Source: Nitrososphaerota archaeon
GTDB lineage: Archaea > Thermoproteota > Nitrososphaeria > Nitrososphaerales > Nitrososphaeraceae
Length of the DNA: 40,022 bases
NCBI GenBank assembly: GCA_005877075.1
Contig: VBPX01000057.1
Location: 1 to 40,022 of the forward strand
Reading direction: 5' to 3'
Shown here: positions 17,794 through 25,426 of the stretch, piece after piece
How the letters are laid out: each line of letters starts with the position of its first letter
Numbering within the stretch: position 1 is the first letter of the stretch
Translations under genes and position numbers: made by a program
Notes under the pieces: model-generated
The model's database searches: none
Seen by the model: only the letters and a program-made list of their open reading frames with translations
What the model was told of the DNA's origin: nothing

Positions 17794-18371
17794 TCAGATC
17801 TTGTTTTTTCGTCTTAGATACACTACAATGCAAGCTATTACAGCTAATGCAGGCATCGCATAATATATTATAAGCTCATCAGTAGGTATTATCTGATTTG
17901 GGTTTGTGGCTGATAGATCAAAATCAACAGAAATTGGAGTTTGAGAATATGTTGGATCACCATTTATTTTGATTAATAGTGATACCTGATAATCTCCAAT
18001 TTCTTTAAATGTATATGGAAAGGTAATATCACTGAATTCATAAAACTTAAGCGGAAAATTTTGGACGATGGATCCATTTATTTTATTTTTATAATAAGTG
18101 AAGCAAAAATGTTATTGACATTATGATTATTCTTATCAAGAATACTAAAATTCAGTAAAGTTGAATTGTCACCAGCAAGAGGAAGAGCTGGATATGGCGC
18201 AAAAACTAATTGATAATTTCCAATATTCTTTGTTGCTCCAAAAAAGTGAGCGAAAATAAACTGTGGAGATTCATATTCATCAAAAAATACAATAGAAAAC
18301 AAAATTAAAAGAAAAACTATTCTGCAGTAGACTATTTTTTGGAAAGATATCAAAAACAAGGTAATGTGCAA
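17794..18371 (-). pseudogene. Frameshifted Ig-like membrane-anchored protein (CopC/YtkA-like)
   Basis: Two frames together encode one protein of about 192 residues. The first part (18371 down to about 18080) has a signal sequence ending QFIFA, a mature start His-Phe-Phe, and IGNYQLVFAPYPALPLAG, an Ig-like beginning. It stops at TAA 18078. Adding one A to the five-T run on the plus strand (18086-18090) joins it to the second part. This reads KNKINGSIVQNFPLKFYEFS, continues the Ig-like fold through IGDYQVSLLIKINGDPTYSQ, and ends with a membrane helix and the basic tail YLRRKNKI, with a stop at 17794. The order matches the intact gene at 14546. Whether the gene is dead, misread or uses slippage is open. 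Confidence 0.7.
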
Positions 18372-18575
18372 AAGGCATTTACATGAACTTGTTTTTAATT
18401 CATTCCTTTTACACTTTGAAACAACTTATTTTTGGGAGCCAAGTCCGCGACTAATCCGAGTGGTCTGTACTTAAGATGCTGACATTAATGGTGCCACAAC
18501 TTGAGTTTAGGAATAAGTACAATATCACAATTTGAGTGATTATTATTATTTCAGATACACTGTTTGGGGACCTAA

Positions 18576-18599
18576 TTTGGTACAATATTATGTACCAAA
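18576..18599. promoter_or_regulatory. Perfect 9-base inverted repeat
   Basis: TTTGGTACA (18576-18584) and TGTACCAAA (18591-18599) are exact reverse complements with a six-base spacer ATATTA. It lies in the 264-base gap between the gene at 18636, whose stop is 37 bases away, and the frameshifted gene starting at 18371. It could be an operator for the latter or a processed hairpin downstream of the former; no T-run follows on the relevant strand, so a simple terminator is less likely. Confidence 0.5.
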
Positions 18600-18635
18600 A
18601 TGAGTTCTTAACTGTTACCATATTGGAAACTTATT

Positions 18636-19358
18636 CTATACGCCTTCCAGCATTCCTTTCTTGAACCGTAGTATGTTAAATAAATAGGCTGCCAAAACAA
18701 TTCCCGCAATACTTATTCCAACTGCAGTTAACAATATTAAATAAGAACTATTCAAATTTCCTTGTAACCCACTAACGGATTTTTGAATTTCAGTAATTTC
18801 TGTCTGTGACATATTCAAATCATTTCTATTATTTTGAATATCGTTTGATAACTTGCTTATCGCATCCTGGACGTTTTCGTTCATGTTATTTGAATTAGCG
18901 GTATCAACAGTTTTGTCGGGAAAGGAAAGTGTGCCCTTTGATTCTACATCTTCGATCTTAAATTCGCCATCAACTTTTTGTCCCTTTACGTCACCTTGGA
19001 GTAATACAATATATGGCCCTATTCTAGTTGGAATTATCTTACCCTCATATCCACCATCCGTTGTCGGTGAAGGTTCAAAATCTAATTGTTTTGTTATTGT
19101 TCCGTATTTCACAGACAAAGAAAGATTCGCTAGTGCGTTAAGAACCGGTGTTTGGTTATTGCTACTTCCTTTACTTACCTGTAGAGTAATACTATTTAAA
19201 TCAGAAACAAGTGGAGGTTCAGATAACCACCCAACTTCAATAGTGGTATTGCCAAAAGTTTTACTAGTATGTCCAAAGGAAACATTGAGGTAACTTGCAA
19301 AAACTAAGAATGATATAAAAAAGAATCCGACACCAACAACAACTTTCGTCTTTTCCAT
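18636..19358 (-). CDS. Membrane-anchored extracytoplasmic protein with N-terminal His and coiled coil
   Basis: A 240-residue protein: signal peptide ending NVSFG, mature start His-Thr-Ser, a beta-rich domain with TIEVGWLSEPPLVSDLNSIT and GGYEGKIIPTRIGPYIVLLQG (about 35-135), a coiled-coil stretch (about 160-205), and a C-terminal membrane helix with a basic end. The WxxEPPLVxxxNxI pattern occurs in extracytoplasmic Ig-like domains found next to copper proteins in archaea and actinobacteria, as far as I know. It is transcribed divergently from the CopC/CopD fusion through a 118-base shared promoter region, which suggests a joint role. A TATA-like CATTATATCC at 19384-19393 fits a near-leaderless start. 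Confidence 0.75.
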   Translation of the reverse strand: MEKTKVVVGVGFFFISFLVFASYLNVSFGHTSKTFGNTTIEVGWLSEPPLVSDLNSITLQVSKGSSNNQTPVLNALANLSLSVKYGTITKQLDFEPSPTTDGGYEGKIIPTRIGPYIVLLQGDVKGQKVDGEFKIEDVESKGTLSFPDKTVDTANSNNMNENVQDAISKLSNDIQNNRNDLNMSQTEITEIQKSVSGLQGNLNSSYLILLTAVGISIAGIVLAAYLFNILRFKKGMLEGV

Positions 19359-19476
19359 ATAGGCTAAATTAGATCCTTATACACATTATATCCTTTGTCC
19401 TCTTATTTCGATTGTTGTACTAGAAAAAAAAGCAATAGTAAAATAATCAAATCAATATAGATTATTTTGAGAAGTA
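19359..19476. promoter_or_regulatory. Shared divergent promoter region
   Basis: This 118-base region separates the start codons of the coiled-coil anchored protein (minus) and the CopC-CopD fusion (plus). TATA-like boxes face each way: around 19384-19393 for the minus gene and around 19453-19465 (AATCAATATAGAT) for the plus gene. The arrangement allows one regulator to control both. I see no long inverted repeat in it. Confidence 0.5.
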
Positions 19477-22400
19477 TTGATTCTTAAATTTAGTTTCTAT
19501 TATTTGGGATCTAATAGAAATTTACTTTTCTTTTCAATAACATGTTTGATGTTGGTATTAGGTTTTGGCTCGATACAGACCTCATTTGGACATGCATTTG
19601 TAATCAACAGTACTCCTGCTCAGTCAGCGGCTCTACCATCTTCTCCACAACAGGTAAATGTATTATTTAGTGAGCCAGTTGATTTACGCTACAGTCATTT
19701 GAAGGTCCTAGATTCAAATGGGAAGCAAGTTGATGATAAGGATGTTCATTATCTAAACAACGATGAATCCTCATTGACTGTTTCTGTACCATTATTAAAA
19801 GATGGAATTTATACAGTATCAACAAATGTTCTATCTCAAACTGATGGTCATGTAACAGATAATGCCTTTGTATTTGCTGTTGGACAAGCGATAATACCTT
19901 CAAATGTAGCAAGTATTGCAACATCATCAAAACTATATCTACCGGAAGCATTAGCTAGGTTCCCTACTCTTTTAGCACAAGTAATGATAGTAGGAGCCGC
20001 ATTTGGAACTTTTTGGATGTGGGGGCCACTATCGAAAATTGCTTTTCTTACTGAATCCATTTCTCAAGTTAGGAGCAAGGTAAACAAAAGACTTGCAGTT
20101 TATTATGTAATTGCGTCAATAATATTGGTAGCCTCAAATTTTGCTATACTTTTTTTTCAGGCAATAGCAATTAACGGGAACATAATTGATGTACTTGGAA
20201 CAAAATTTGGTACTATAGTAATCGAACGATCAATCATATCATTCATATTTCTTGGCCTGTCAATATTTGTATTAAGACAGTATAGGAAAAAACAATCGTA
20301 CACATTTTCTAGAATGGAGAGCGTAGGTTTTTTAATAATAGGAATGCTTTTACTTGTTACAACAAGCTTGATTGGACACGGTGCATCTAATAAACAATTA
20401 GTTCCAATAATTATTGATTTCATACATAATTTAGTAGCTTCTCTTTGGATTGGTGGTACCTTTTATCTTGCTTTTGTCCTAATTCCAAAATTAAAAGAAT
20501 CTCCAATAAATTGGCATTACAAATTAGCAACACTTTCAGTATGGATACCAAGATACAGTACATTTGCAGTAACAGCCCTAGGAATAATAATGGTTACAGG
20601 ACCATTTTTACTATACATACTTGAAAATAATTTGAATTTGGTTATTGGTTCTCTATATGGTACCTTTTTAATCGCCAAGCTTACGATTGCGGGAATAATG
20701 GTTATTGTGGGAGGGTATAGCAATGTGTTTATTCATAAACAGGTGGTCGCTTCTCTGAGGATAGGGCAAGTTATAAAAAGCAAATCGCAAGACTCCAAAA
20801 TTGCAAAGGAAGAATCAGAAAATGTAGGAAATGCAGGATCGATAATTTCTAAATTTGGAAGGGCACTTTTAATTGAAGCTTTCCTTGGAATTGCATTGCT
20901 AGTTAGCGTAGGTTTGTTGGTAAATACTGGGGTTCCAGCAAGCGAAATTCAAAATCAGGCGCAAACAGTAGGGGCGCAAACAGTAGGTCAAGTAAAAATC
21001 CAAAATCAAAATTTTGAAACAACTAGATTTCTAGATAATGATACCAAAGTTGAATTGTCAATATTACCCTTTGAAGTAGGAAATAATAATTTTAAAGTCT
21101 CATTTTCGGACATGAATGATGAACCTATTGATATAAGCTCGGCTGAAATAAAATACACACAAACTGAAAAATCGATTGGACCAATTACTGCAGAGCTAGA
21201 AAAACAGTCAAGAGGAATATACACTGTCAATGCATCGTTCGGAATACCGGGACTTTGGAATATGGAAGTACAAGCTGTCCCAGTAAAACAGAATATGTCA
21301 GGAATTGATGCCTCATTTGATAACTTGGTTGTAAAGCCAAACTTTGATCAGCTTAGATTCAATGTTACTAAATATCCTCTATCGAATACCACTATACAAC
21401 CACTATACCCAATTTATGATAAAAGTAGAAATTACATCTGGTTTGGAGACACTATAATTGGCAGTGGTCGGCTTTTTGCATTTGATATAGGTAAAGAAAA
21501 ATATATTGAACACAAAATTAATGGAACAAATATTATTACCTTAATGGCTCTGGATTCAAAAAATAATTTGTGGTATGTAGATCCCCTTACTAAAGTAATA
21601 GGATTTTATGATCCTGATAACAATACTAGTAAATTATACAATTTTCCAGGTGATGTTACTCCATCAGGTATTACAATAGATTCAAATGATAGTGTATGGA
21701 TTACTTCACCAATCACAGGCGAGGTATTAAGATTTGATACTAATACAGGCAACAATAGCTTAAAACTACATCCTAAAGATAAAGACGCGCGTCCATTTGC
21801 AATAGTGTCAGATCCTGTCAACAATTTAATATGGACAAGTGATGAAGCAGGTAAATTAGTAAAAATCGATCCTAACACAAACTATTCTATGACTGAATAT
21901 TCGCCAAAGGGTAACGATTCATTGTCAAGTCCTACTGCATTATTAATTGATAAAGTCAGCGGTCAAATTTATATTTCACAGCATGATGGTTACAAAATAA
22001 CTGTTTTTGACCCTCTGACAAAGATATTTACTGACTTACCAGTAATAAATAAGGCAGGGCTTCCATTTGGAATGGCGTTTGACAAATATAGCAATTTGTG
22101 GGTAGCCGAACATACAATAAACAAGATTGCAGTAATGGACCCTCAAACCTCAAAGATTAGAGAAGTAACTGTTCCAACACCTTCACCTTTTATCCAATGG
22201 ATTACTTCTGATTCAAACGGAAACATATGGTTCGCCGAACAACGTGGCAATTCAATTGGAATGATAGAACCAAGCGTAGGATCTATTGCTCAACAAAAAA
22301 TTCAAGAAATCAATAAGAACAGTGTTCCAAACCCTAACTCCATTTTTGGATTAAATCTCAGTTACCAGAATTTCATTGCACCTGCTATATTAGTTGGGAT

Positions 22401-22482
22401 TGTGGTTACTGCTTTTATGTATGCTAGAAGCATGACAGATCTTAAATTAAACATTTCAAAGGTAATGCAGAACCATAAATAA
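19477..22482 (+). CDS. CopC-CopD-YtkA-like-beta-propeller fusion protein
   Basis: A 1001-residue membrane protein with four parts. Residues 1-38 are a signal sequence ending QTSFG. The CopC domain (39 to about 137) begins with mature histidine 39 and carries TDGH (Asp123, His125), matching the His1/Asp/His copper(II) brace known for CopC. About 160-488 is the CopD multi-helix domain (eight helices, including LIGHGAS and IHNLVASLWIGGTFYLAF). About 505-620 is a YtkA-like Ig domain, as in Bacillus YcnJ. About 638-938 is a Vgb-type propeller with repeats such as GITIDSNDSVWITSP, followed by a last membrane helix (about 965-985). The likely role is copper binding and import, or sensing. No in-frame ATG precedes the signal; TTG 19477 is the longest start. 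The propeller fusion is unusual. Confidence 0.87.
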   Translation: MILKFSFYYLGSNRNLLFFSITCLMLVLGFGSIQTSFGHAFVINSTPAQSAALPSSPQQVNVLFSEPVDLRYSHLKVLDSNGKQVDDKDVHYLNNDESSLTVSVPLLKDGIYTVSTNVLSQTDGHVTDNAFVFAVGQAIIPSNVASIATSSKLYLPEALARFPTLLAQVMIVGAAFGTFWMWGPLSKIAFLTESISQVRSKVNKRLAVYYVIASIILVASNFAILFFQAIAINGNIIDVLGTKFGTIVIERSIISFIFLGLSIFVLRQYRKKQSYTFSRMESVGFLIIGMLLLVTTSLIGHGASNKQLVPIIIDFIHNLVASLWIGGTFYLAFVLIPKLKESPINWHYKLATLSVWIPRYSTFAVTALGIIMVTGPFLLYILENNLNLVIGSLYGTFLIAKLTIAGIMVIVGGYSNVFIHKQVVASLRIGQVIKSKSQDSKIAKEESENVGNAGSIISKFGRALLIEAFLGIALLVSVGLLVNTGVPASEIQNQAQTVGAQTVGQVKIQNQNFETTRFLDNDTKVELSILPFEVGNNNFKVSFSDMNDEPIDISSAEIKYTQTEKSIGPITAELEKQSRGIYTVNASFGIPGLWNMEVQAVPVKQNMSGIDASFDNLVVKPNFDQLRFNVTKYPLSNTTIQPLYPIYDKSRNYIWFGDTIIGSGRLFAFDIGKEKYIEHKINGTNIITLMALDSKNNLWYVDPLTKVIGFYDPDNNTSKLYNFPGDVTPSGITIDSNDSVWITSPITGEVLRFDTNTGNNSLKLHPKDKDARPFAIVSDPVNNLIWTSDEAGKLVKIDPNTNYSMTEYSPKGNDSLSSPTALLIDKVSGQIYISQHDGYKITVFDPLTKIFTDLPVINKAGLPFGMAFDKYSNLWVAEHTINKIAVMDPQTSKIREVTVPTPSPFIQWITSDSNGNIWFAEQRGNSIGMIEPSVGSIAQQKIQEINKNSVPNPNSIFGLNLSYQNFIAPAILVGIVVTAFMYARSMTDLKLNISKVMQNHK

Positions 22483-22505
22483 GGACGTGTCTGTCAGGTG
22501 TCCTC
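22483..22505 (+). terminator. Candidate terminator after the CopC-CopD fusion
   Basis: AGGAC (22482-22486) can pair with GTCCT (22499-22503), and CTTTTT follows directly. It starts at the stop codon of the fusion gene. The stem is short but the T-run is in the right place. Confidence 0.4.
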
Positions 22506-22650
22506 TTTTTGACCTTCAGCGACGTTAGTACGTTCGTGGTTGTACCATAATGTTCAATAACCTTGTGTGCTAAAATTATCTGTGTTTATTACAGACACCG
22601 ATTCAGACTGTCCGACCGGAAATTTAGACCCGGCCCAGAACTGGCCGGTC
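22487..22650. repeat. GC-rich intergenic segment with inverted repeats
   Basis: This stretch is clearly richer in G and C than its surroundings. GTGTCTGT (22487-22494) is repeated inverted as ACAGACAC (22591-22598). CCGGCC (22630-22635) pairs with GGCCGG (22643-22648) around a 7-base loop. GACCGG (22614-22619) can compete for the same partner through CCGGTC (22645-22650). It may be a decayed mobile-element end, a structured leader RNA of the next two genes, or both. I found no ORF in it and no tRNA fold. Confidence 0.45.
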
Positions 22651-22724
22651 CACTTGGTAAAATATGATAACTAACACAAGTTCATAAGTTGTTCATAAAC
22701 AAAATAAAGAGGAAAAGAGCCAGA

Positions 22725-22757
22725 TTCGATATATGTACCAATTAATTTAAATTCGAA
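22725..22757 (+). promoter_or_regulatory. Promoter of the membrane protein/regulator pair
   Basis: A TATA-like TAATTTAAATTC at about 22742-22753 lies about 29 bases before the GTG start at 22776. It is bracketed by TTCGA (22725-22729) and TCGAA (22753-22757). The same five-base pair brackets the promoter at 7603-7630, where the arms are closer together. Confidence 0.4.
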
Positions 22758-22775
22758 ACCAATGATATTCTTCTT

Positions 22776-23171
22776 GTGCAATTGCAAAGAAGATCTGGGG
22801 TATTGGATAATAAACTTAAATTTTTCGCGCTTACGACGGTTATAGTTTCTTCCTTGATAATACCATTAGTAGTACCTCATATTTTGCACCAATCAATGAT
22901 ATACCATATTGCTATTCATATAGTCAGCTTAGATATTTCGATTTTCCTTGGATTGGTGTCAATATTTGCGTTTGTAAAAAATAGCAATAAAAGAATGTTT
23001 TTTATGGCACTAGGGTTTGTAACACTTGCAATTGTAGAGGTAATTATGTTATTATCATCAACAGGTAACTTAAATAACGTTGTTTTACCTGCAGTTAATA
23101 TTGAGTTACCACATATAGTACTACTAGTAATGATAACGCTGTTTGGTTTGGGGATTCTTAAGGCAAGGTGA
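22776..23171 (+). CDS. Four-helix membrane protein coupled to a regulator
   Basis: A 131-residue integral membrane protein with four predicted helices: FFALTTVIVSSLIIPLVVPH, IAIHIVSLDISIFLGLVSIF, MFFMALGFVTLAIVEVIMLL and HIVLLVMITLFGLGIL. Conserved-looking histidines (HILHQ, YHIAIH, LPH) lie near helix ends and could bind metal or haem. The start is GTG 22776, placed well for the TATA box, although TTG codons at 22782 and 22803 are possible. Its TGA overlaps the GTG of the next gene as GTGA, so the two are translated together. Such pairs suggest the membrane protein senses or sequesters the regulator; this is inference. Not a family I can name. Confidence 0.7.
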   Translation: MQLQRRSGVLDNKLKFFALTTVIVSSLIIPLVVPHILHQSMIYHIAIHIVSLDISIFLGLVSIFAFVKNSNKRMFFMALGFVTLAIVEVIMLLSSTGNLNNVVLPAVNIELPHIVLLVMITLFGLGILKAR

Positions 23172-23776
23172 GCTATAAGTTGGATTCAATCAATATGAAT
23201 TCATCGAATATGTATTTGGTTAAGACACTGCCTAAATTACAGCAGGAGTTACTATTATGTATCGATGAAAATCCTGGAATCAGGTATAGAGAACTATTGA
23301 GATTGCTTAATTTTTCTAATGGAGTTTTGTCATTTCATGTTAATAGACTAGAAAAATTGGATCTTCTTAACGTAGAGAGACGAACCAGAATAACGAGGTT
23401 TTTTCCAAGAAATATTTCAAATGACATAATGGGGATTATAGGAAATTTGAGAAATCAAACTTCATATGAAATTATTAAATTACTTTATGATAGAGGACCA
23501 ATCACTCAACAGGAAATAATAAAATACACAAGAAAGGCGGCGTCTACAGTTTCATGGAATATGAAAAAACTTTTAGAGGATAATATAGTCTACCTAAAAA
23601 ATAGAAATAATATTTATGAGGATGATCACTATGCTGCTGACGGCAGGTTTCAATATAAAAGAGTAAACCTATATGACCTGTTAAACAGAAATTTAGTAAA
23701 TGATCTTATTTATATGCCCAATAAATACATTGATGGTACAATAAATAATTATTCAGAAATTATGGATTCGCTATAA
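23168..23776 (+). CDS. Double winged-helix transcriptional regulator
   Basis: A 202-residue protein with two winged helix-turn-helix domains. The first covers about residues 10-80 (LQQELLLCIDENPGIRYREL, then LSFHVNRLEKLDLLNVERR with a basic wing). The second covers about 90-150 (IIKLLYDRGPITQQEIIKYT, then TVSWNMKKLLEDNIVYLKNR). This tandem layout is common among archaeal MarR/ArsR-like regulators. It starts at GTG 23168 within the stop of the membrane protein gene, so the two should be made in fixed proportion. Location after the CopC/CopD locus suggests it may regulate copper or envelope genes, but nothing in the sequence proves the signal. Confidence 0.8.
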   Translation: MSYKLDSINMNSSNMYLVKTLPKLQQELLLCIDENPGIRYRELLRLLNFSNGVLSFHVNRLEKLDLLNVERRTRITRFFPRNISNDIMGIIGNLRNQTSYEIIKLLYDRGPITQQEIIKYTRKAASTVSWNMKKLLEDNIVYLKNRNNIYEDDHYAADGRFQYKRVNLYDLLNRNLVNDLIYMPNKYIDGTINNYSEIMDSL

Positions 23777-23925
23777 ATAATCCATTTTGATGTATCGCTT
23801 GCAAAAATATTAATTCTTCATATAATGAAATAGATGCACAAAAGTATTATTCTATGAACAAAATATAATATTATATTTTTATGATTATATGCAATAAATA
23901 AATATGAAAAAGAATATCCTATACC

Positions 23926-24205
23926 ATGGATCCCTTAGTTGAGAAACCTGAAAGAATAGCTTTTATCGCATACAATATTGGAATCTATGAATCAATTCAA
24001 AAATTTGCATCTTTGATTTTAAGTGGCAAAAGAAATAATAATATTGATACTAACAAAATCGCACAATTGCTGTCTGGAAATGATTTCACAAATTATTAAT
24101 GTACTCATAAACACTAATCCAAAATCCTCCATAGAGAGAACTGATACCAATGAAGTGCGATATGTAATCAATCAACTAAAAGCATGTGGAGTTTCCTTAC
24201 CGTAA
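23926..24205 (+). pseudogene. Possible small gene split by a frameshift
   Basis: ATG 23926 opens a 57-codon frame (MDPLVEKPERIAFIAYNIGI onward) that ends at TAA 24097. A second frame overlaps it and runs to TAA 24203-24205 with a normal-looking protein end, VRYVINQLKACGVSLP. Skipping one base near 24073 (in GCTGTCTGG) would join them as NKIAQLLLEMISQIINV, giving about 92 residues with continuous helical pattern. A TATA-like CAATAAATAAAT at about 23891-23902 fits a leaderless start. No homopolymer explains the shift, so the first frame could also be a complete gene by itself. No family recognised. Confidence 0.35.
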
Positions 24206-24341
24206 ATCGCTTGTTTGCCTATTTTTGGCTCGGTCAAGTTTATGAGTTACTTGGACTTGTTATTCATAAAAAAATTATGATTTTGACTGAAATGATTTTT
24301 TACATCTCATTAAGATTTTTCATAATGATAGCTTAGTCTTT

Positions 24342-24353
24342 TTTAAATATAAT
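24342..24353 (+). promoter_or_regulatory. TATA box for the 50-residue small gene
   Basis: TTTAAATATAAT, preceded by a T-run, is centred about 25 bases before ATG 24372. This is the spacing seen at other leaderless genes of the window. Confidence 0.5.
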
Positions 24354-24371
24354 TCGGTGACTATGTAAATT

Positions 24372-24524
24372 ATGGAATCATTTGGAATAATTGAAATGTT
24401 GGAATGGTATGTAGTGGGTTTTTCAGTGACATTGGGATCGCTCCAATTATTGTCAAAACTGAACATTTTGGGGAGGAGAGTAAGGAAAGCAGTGTATGTC
24501 AAACCATACGATCTCAGTACTTGA
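24372..24524 (+). CDS. Small membrane-associated protein (50 aa)
   Basis: A 50-codon ORF from ATG 24372, too short for common gene-finding cut-offs. The N-terminal half holds a hydrophobic helix, WYVVGFSVTLGSLQLLSKL, and the C-terminal half is basic, NILGRRVRKAVYVKPYDLST, the arrangement of a small inner-membrane protein with a cytoplasmic tail. A TATA-like TTTAAATATAAT sits at the leaderless distance. The region is otherwise empty on both strands. No family recognised; I am moderately confident it is expressed. Confidence 0.5.
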   Translation: MESFGIIEMLEWYVVGFSVTLGSLQLLSKLNILGRRVRKAVYVKPYDLST

Positions 24525-24563
24525 CGACATTGAGAGGTCTTTATTCAAACATATAGATGCAAT

Positions 24564-24782
24564 ATGGATGCCTCAAAAAGGCTACTAAAATTATGTAGTG
24601 CGGAAGATGCCAAAATTACCAGATATCCTGATCGACCTCGATTAATGGATAATGGAGTACACCACTATTTTGTAGAGGTGACTAGCAAAGATGGGATTCA
24701 ATATGGATTACAGGCGTTTGGGGAAGAAGCCATTGCACTATACAAAGAAACCATGAAGACTCTTGGAAAGAATATTCAATAA
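24564..24782 (+). CDS. Small protein of unknown function (72 aa)
   Basis: A 72-residue soluble protein, MDASKRLLKLCSAEDAKITR at the start, then HHYFVEVTSKDGIQYGLQAF and a C-terminal helix EEAIALYKETMKTLGK. The alternation of strands and a closing helix looks like a compact alpha/beta domain. It starts 39 bases after the stop of the 50-residue ORF and may share its transcript; a weak TATA-like TCTTTATTC lies near 24538. It is convergent with msrB. I do not recognise the family. Confidence 0.6.
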   Translation: MDASKRLLKLCSAEDAKITRYPDRPRLMDNGVHHYFVEVTSKDGIQYGLQAFGEEAIALYKETMKTLGKNIQ

Positions 24783-24798
24783 TGAAAAAAAATTTTCA
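24783..24798. terminator. Bidirectional terminator between convergent genes
   Basis: TGAAAA (24783-24788) and TTTTCA (24793-24798) pair around AAAA, followed by a seven-T run at 24801-24807. It fills the 26-base gap between two convergent genes, so it may serve both strands. Confidence 0.55.
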
Positions 24799-24808
24799 CC
24801 TTTTTTTC

Positions 24809-25228
24809 TTACTTATCCTCATCTTTTGCCAAATTCAATGAAACAGAATTTATACAGTAACGTTTGTTGGTAGGCAGTGGACCATCGTCAAACACATGTC
24901 CAAGATGCGAACCACATTTCTTACACATGATTTCAATTCTCTTCATTCCGTAACTACTATCCACATGATATTCTACATTATCTTGATTTATCGGTGCGAA
25001 GAAACTTGGCCAACCAGTACCTGAATCAAACTTTGTATCTGATTTGAATAACTCATTTCCACAGCAAACGCATTTGTAAATTCCCTTATCTTTGGAGTAA
25101 TAGTATTTTCCTGAAAAGGGCAATTCCGTTGCTTTTCTTCTACATACTTCATATTGCTCTGGTGTAAGTTTTTGCTTCCAATCTTTCTCTGTCATGCCTT
25201 GAAGTTCATTATCATTGTTATCAACCAT
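24809..25228 (-). CDS. msrB: Peptide-methionine (R)-S-oxide reductase
   Basis: A 139-residue MsrB, which reduces methionine-R-sulfoxide in oxidised proteins. The zinc site is complete: CVCC (Cys53 and Cys56) and CKKC (Cys102 and Cys105). The family core [11 protein letters not shown] is present, as is [12 protein letters not shown]. The catalytic cysteine is Cys125 in [11 protein letters not shown]. The length is normal and there is no MsrA fusion or signal peptide, so it acts in the cytoplasm. A TATA-like TTTTTATACC near 25247-25256 is 25 bases before the ATG, suggesting a leaderless mRNA. It lies near a tRNA gene without obvious functional link. Confidence 0.95.
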   Translation of the reverse strand: MVDNNDNELQGMTEKDWKQKLTPEQYEVCRRKATELPFSGKYYYSKDKGIYKCVCCGNELFKSDTKFDSGTGWPSFFAPINQDNVEYHVDSSYGMKRIEIMCKKCGSHLGHVFDDGPLPTNKRYCINSVSLNLAKDEDK

Positions 25229-25426
25229 ACTCTATTTTTGTGAATATTGGTATAAAAAATAATTGCCTTTTAGGATTTCTCCATTATTTTTAATTGATAT
25301 AATTATTGTGAAACGACATCGTTTTGTCAAGGATACGCTCATTTTGTTCAAATCATGTAAATTATATTTGTAAAAGAAAAAATCAATCGAGACATTTTAT
25401 ATCAGGGTTTCAGATCAAAAATTATG

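Noticed and set aside
22530-22570. tRNA-like GGTT...GTTCAATAACC segment
   Set aside because: No acceptor, D or anticodon stems can be formed around it.
22487-22598. Intact insertion sequence or MITE
   Set aside because: Only an 8-base inverted pair is seen, with no transposase, no target duplication and no second copy in the window.
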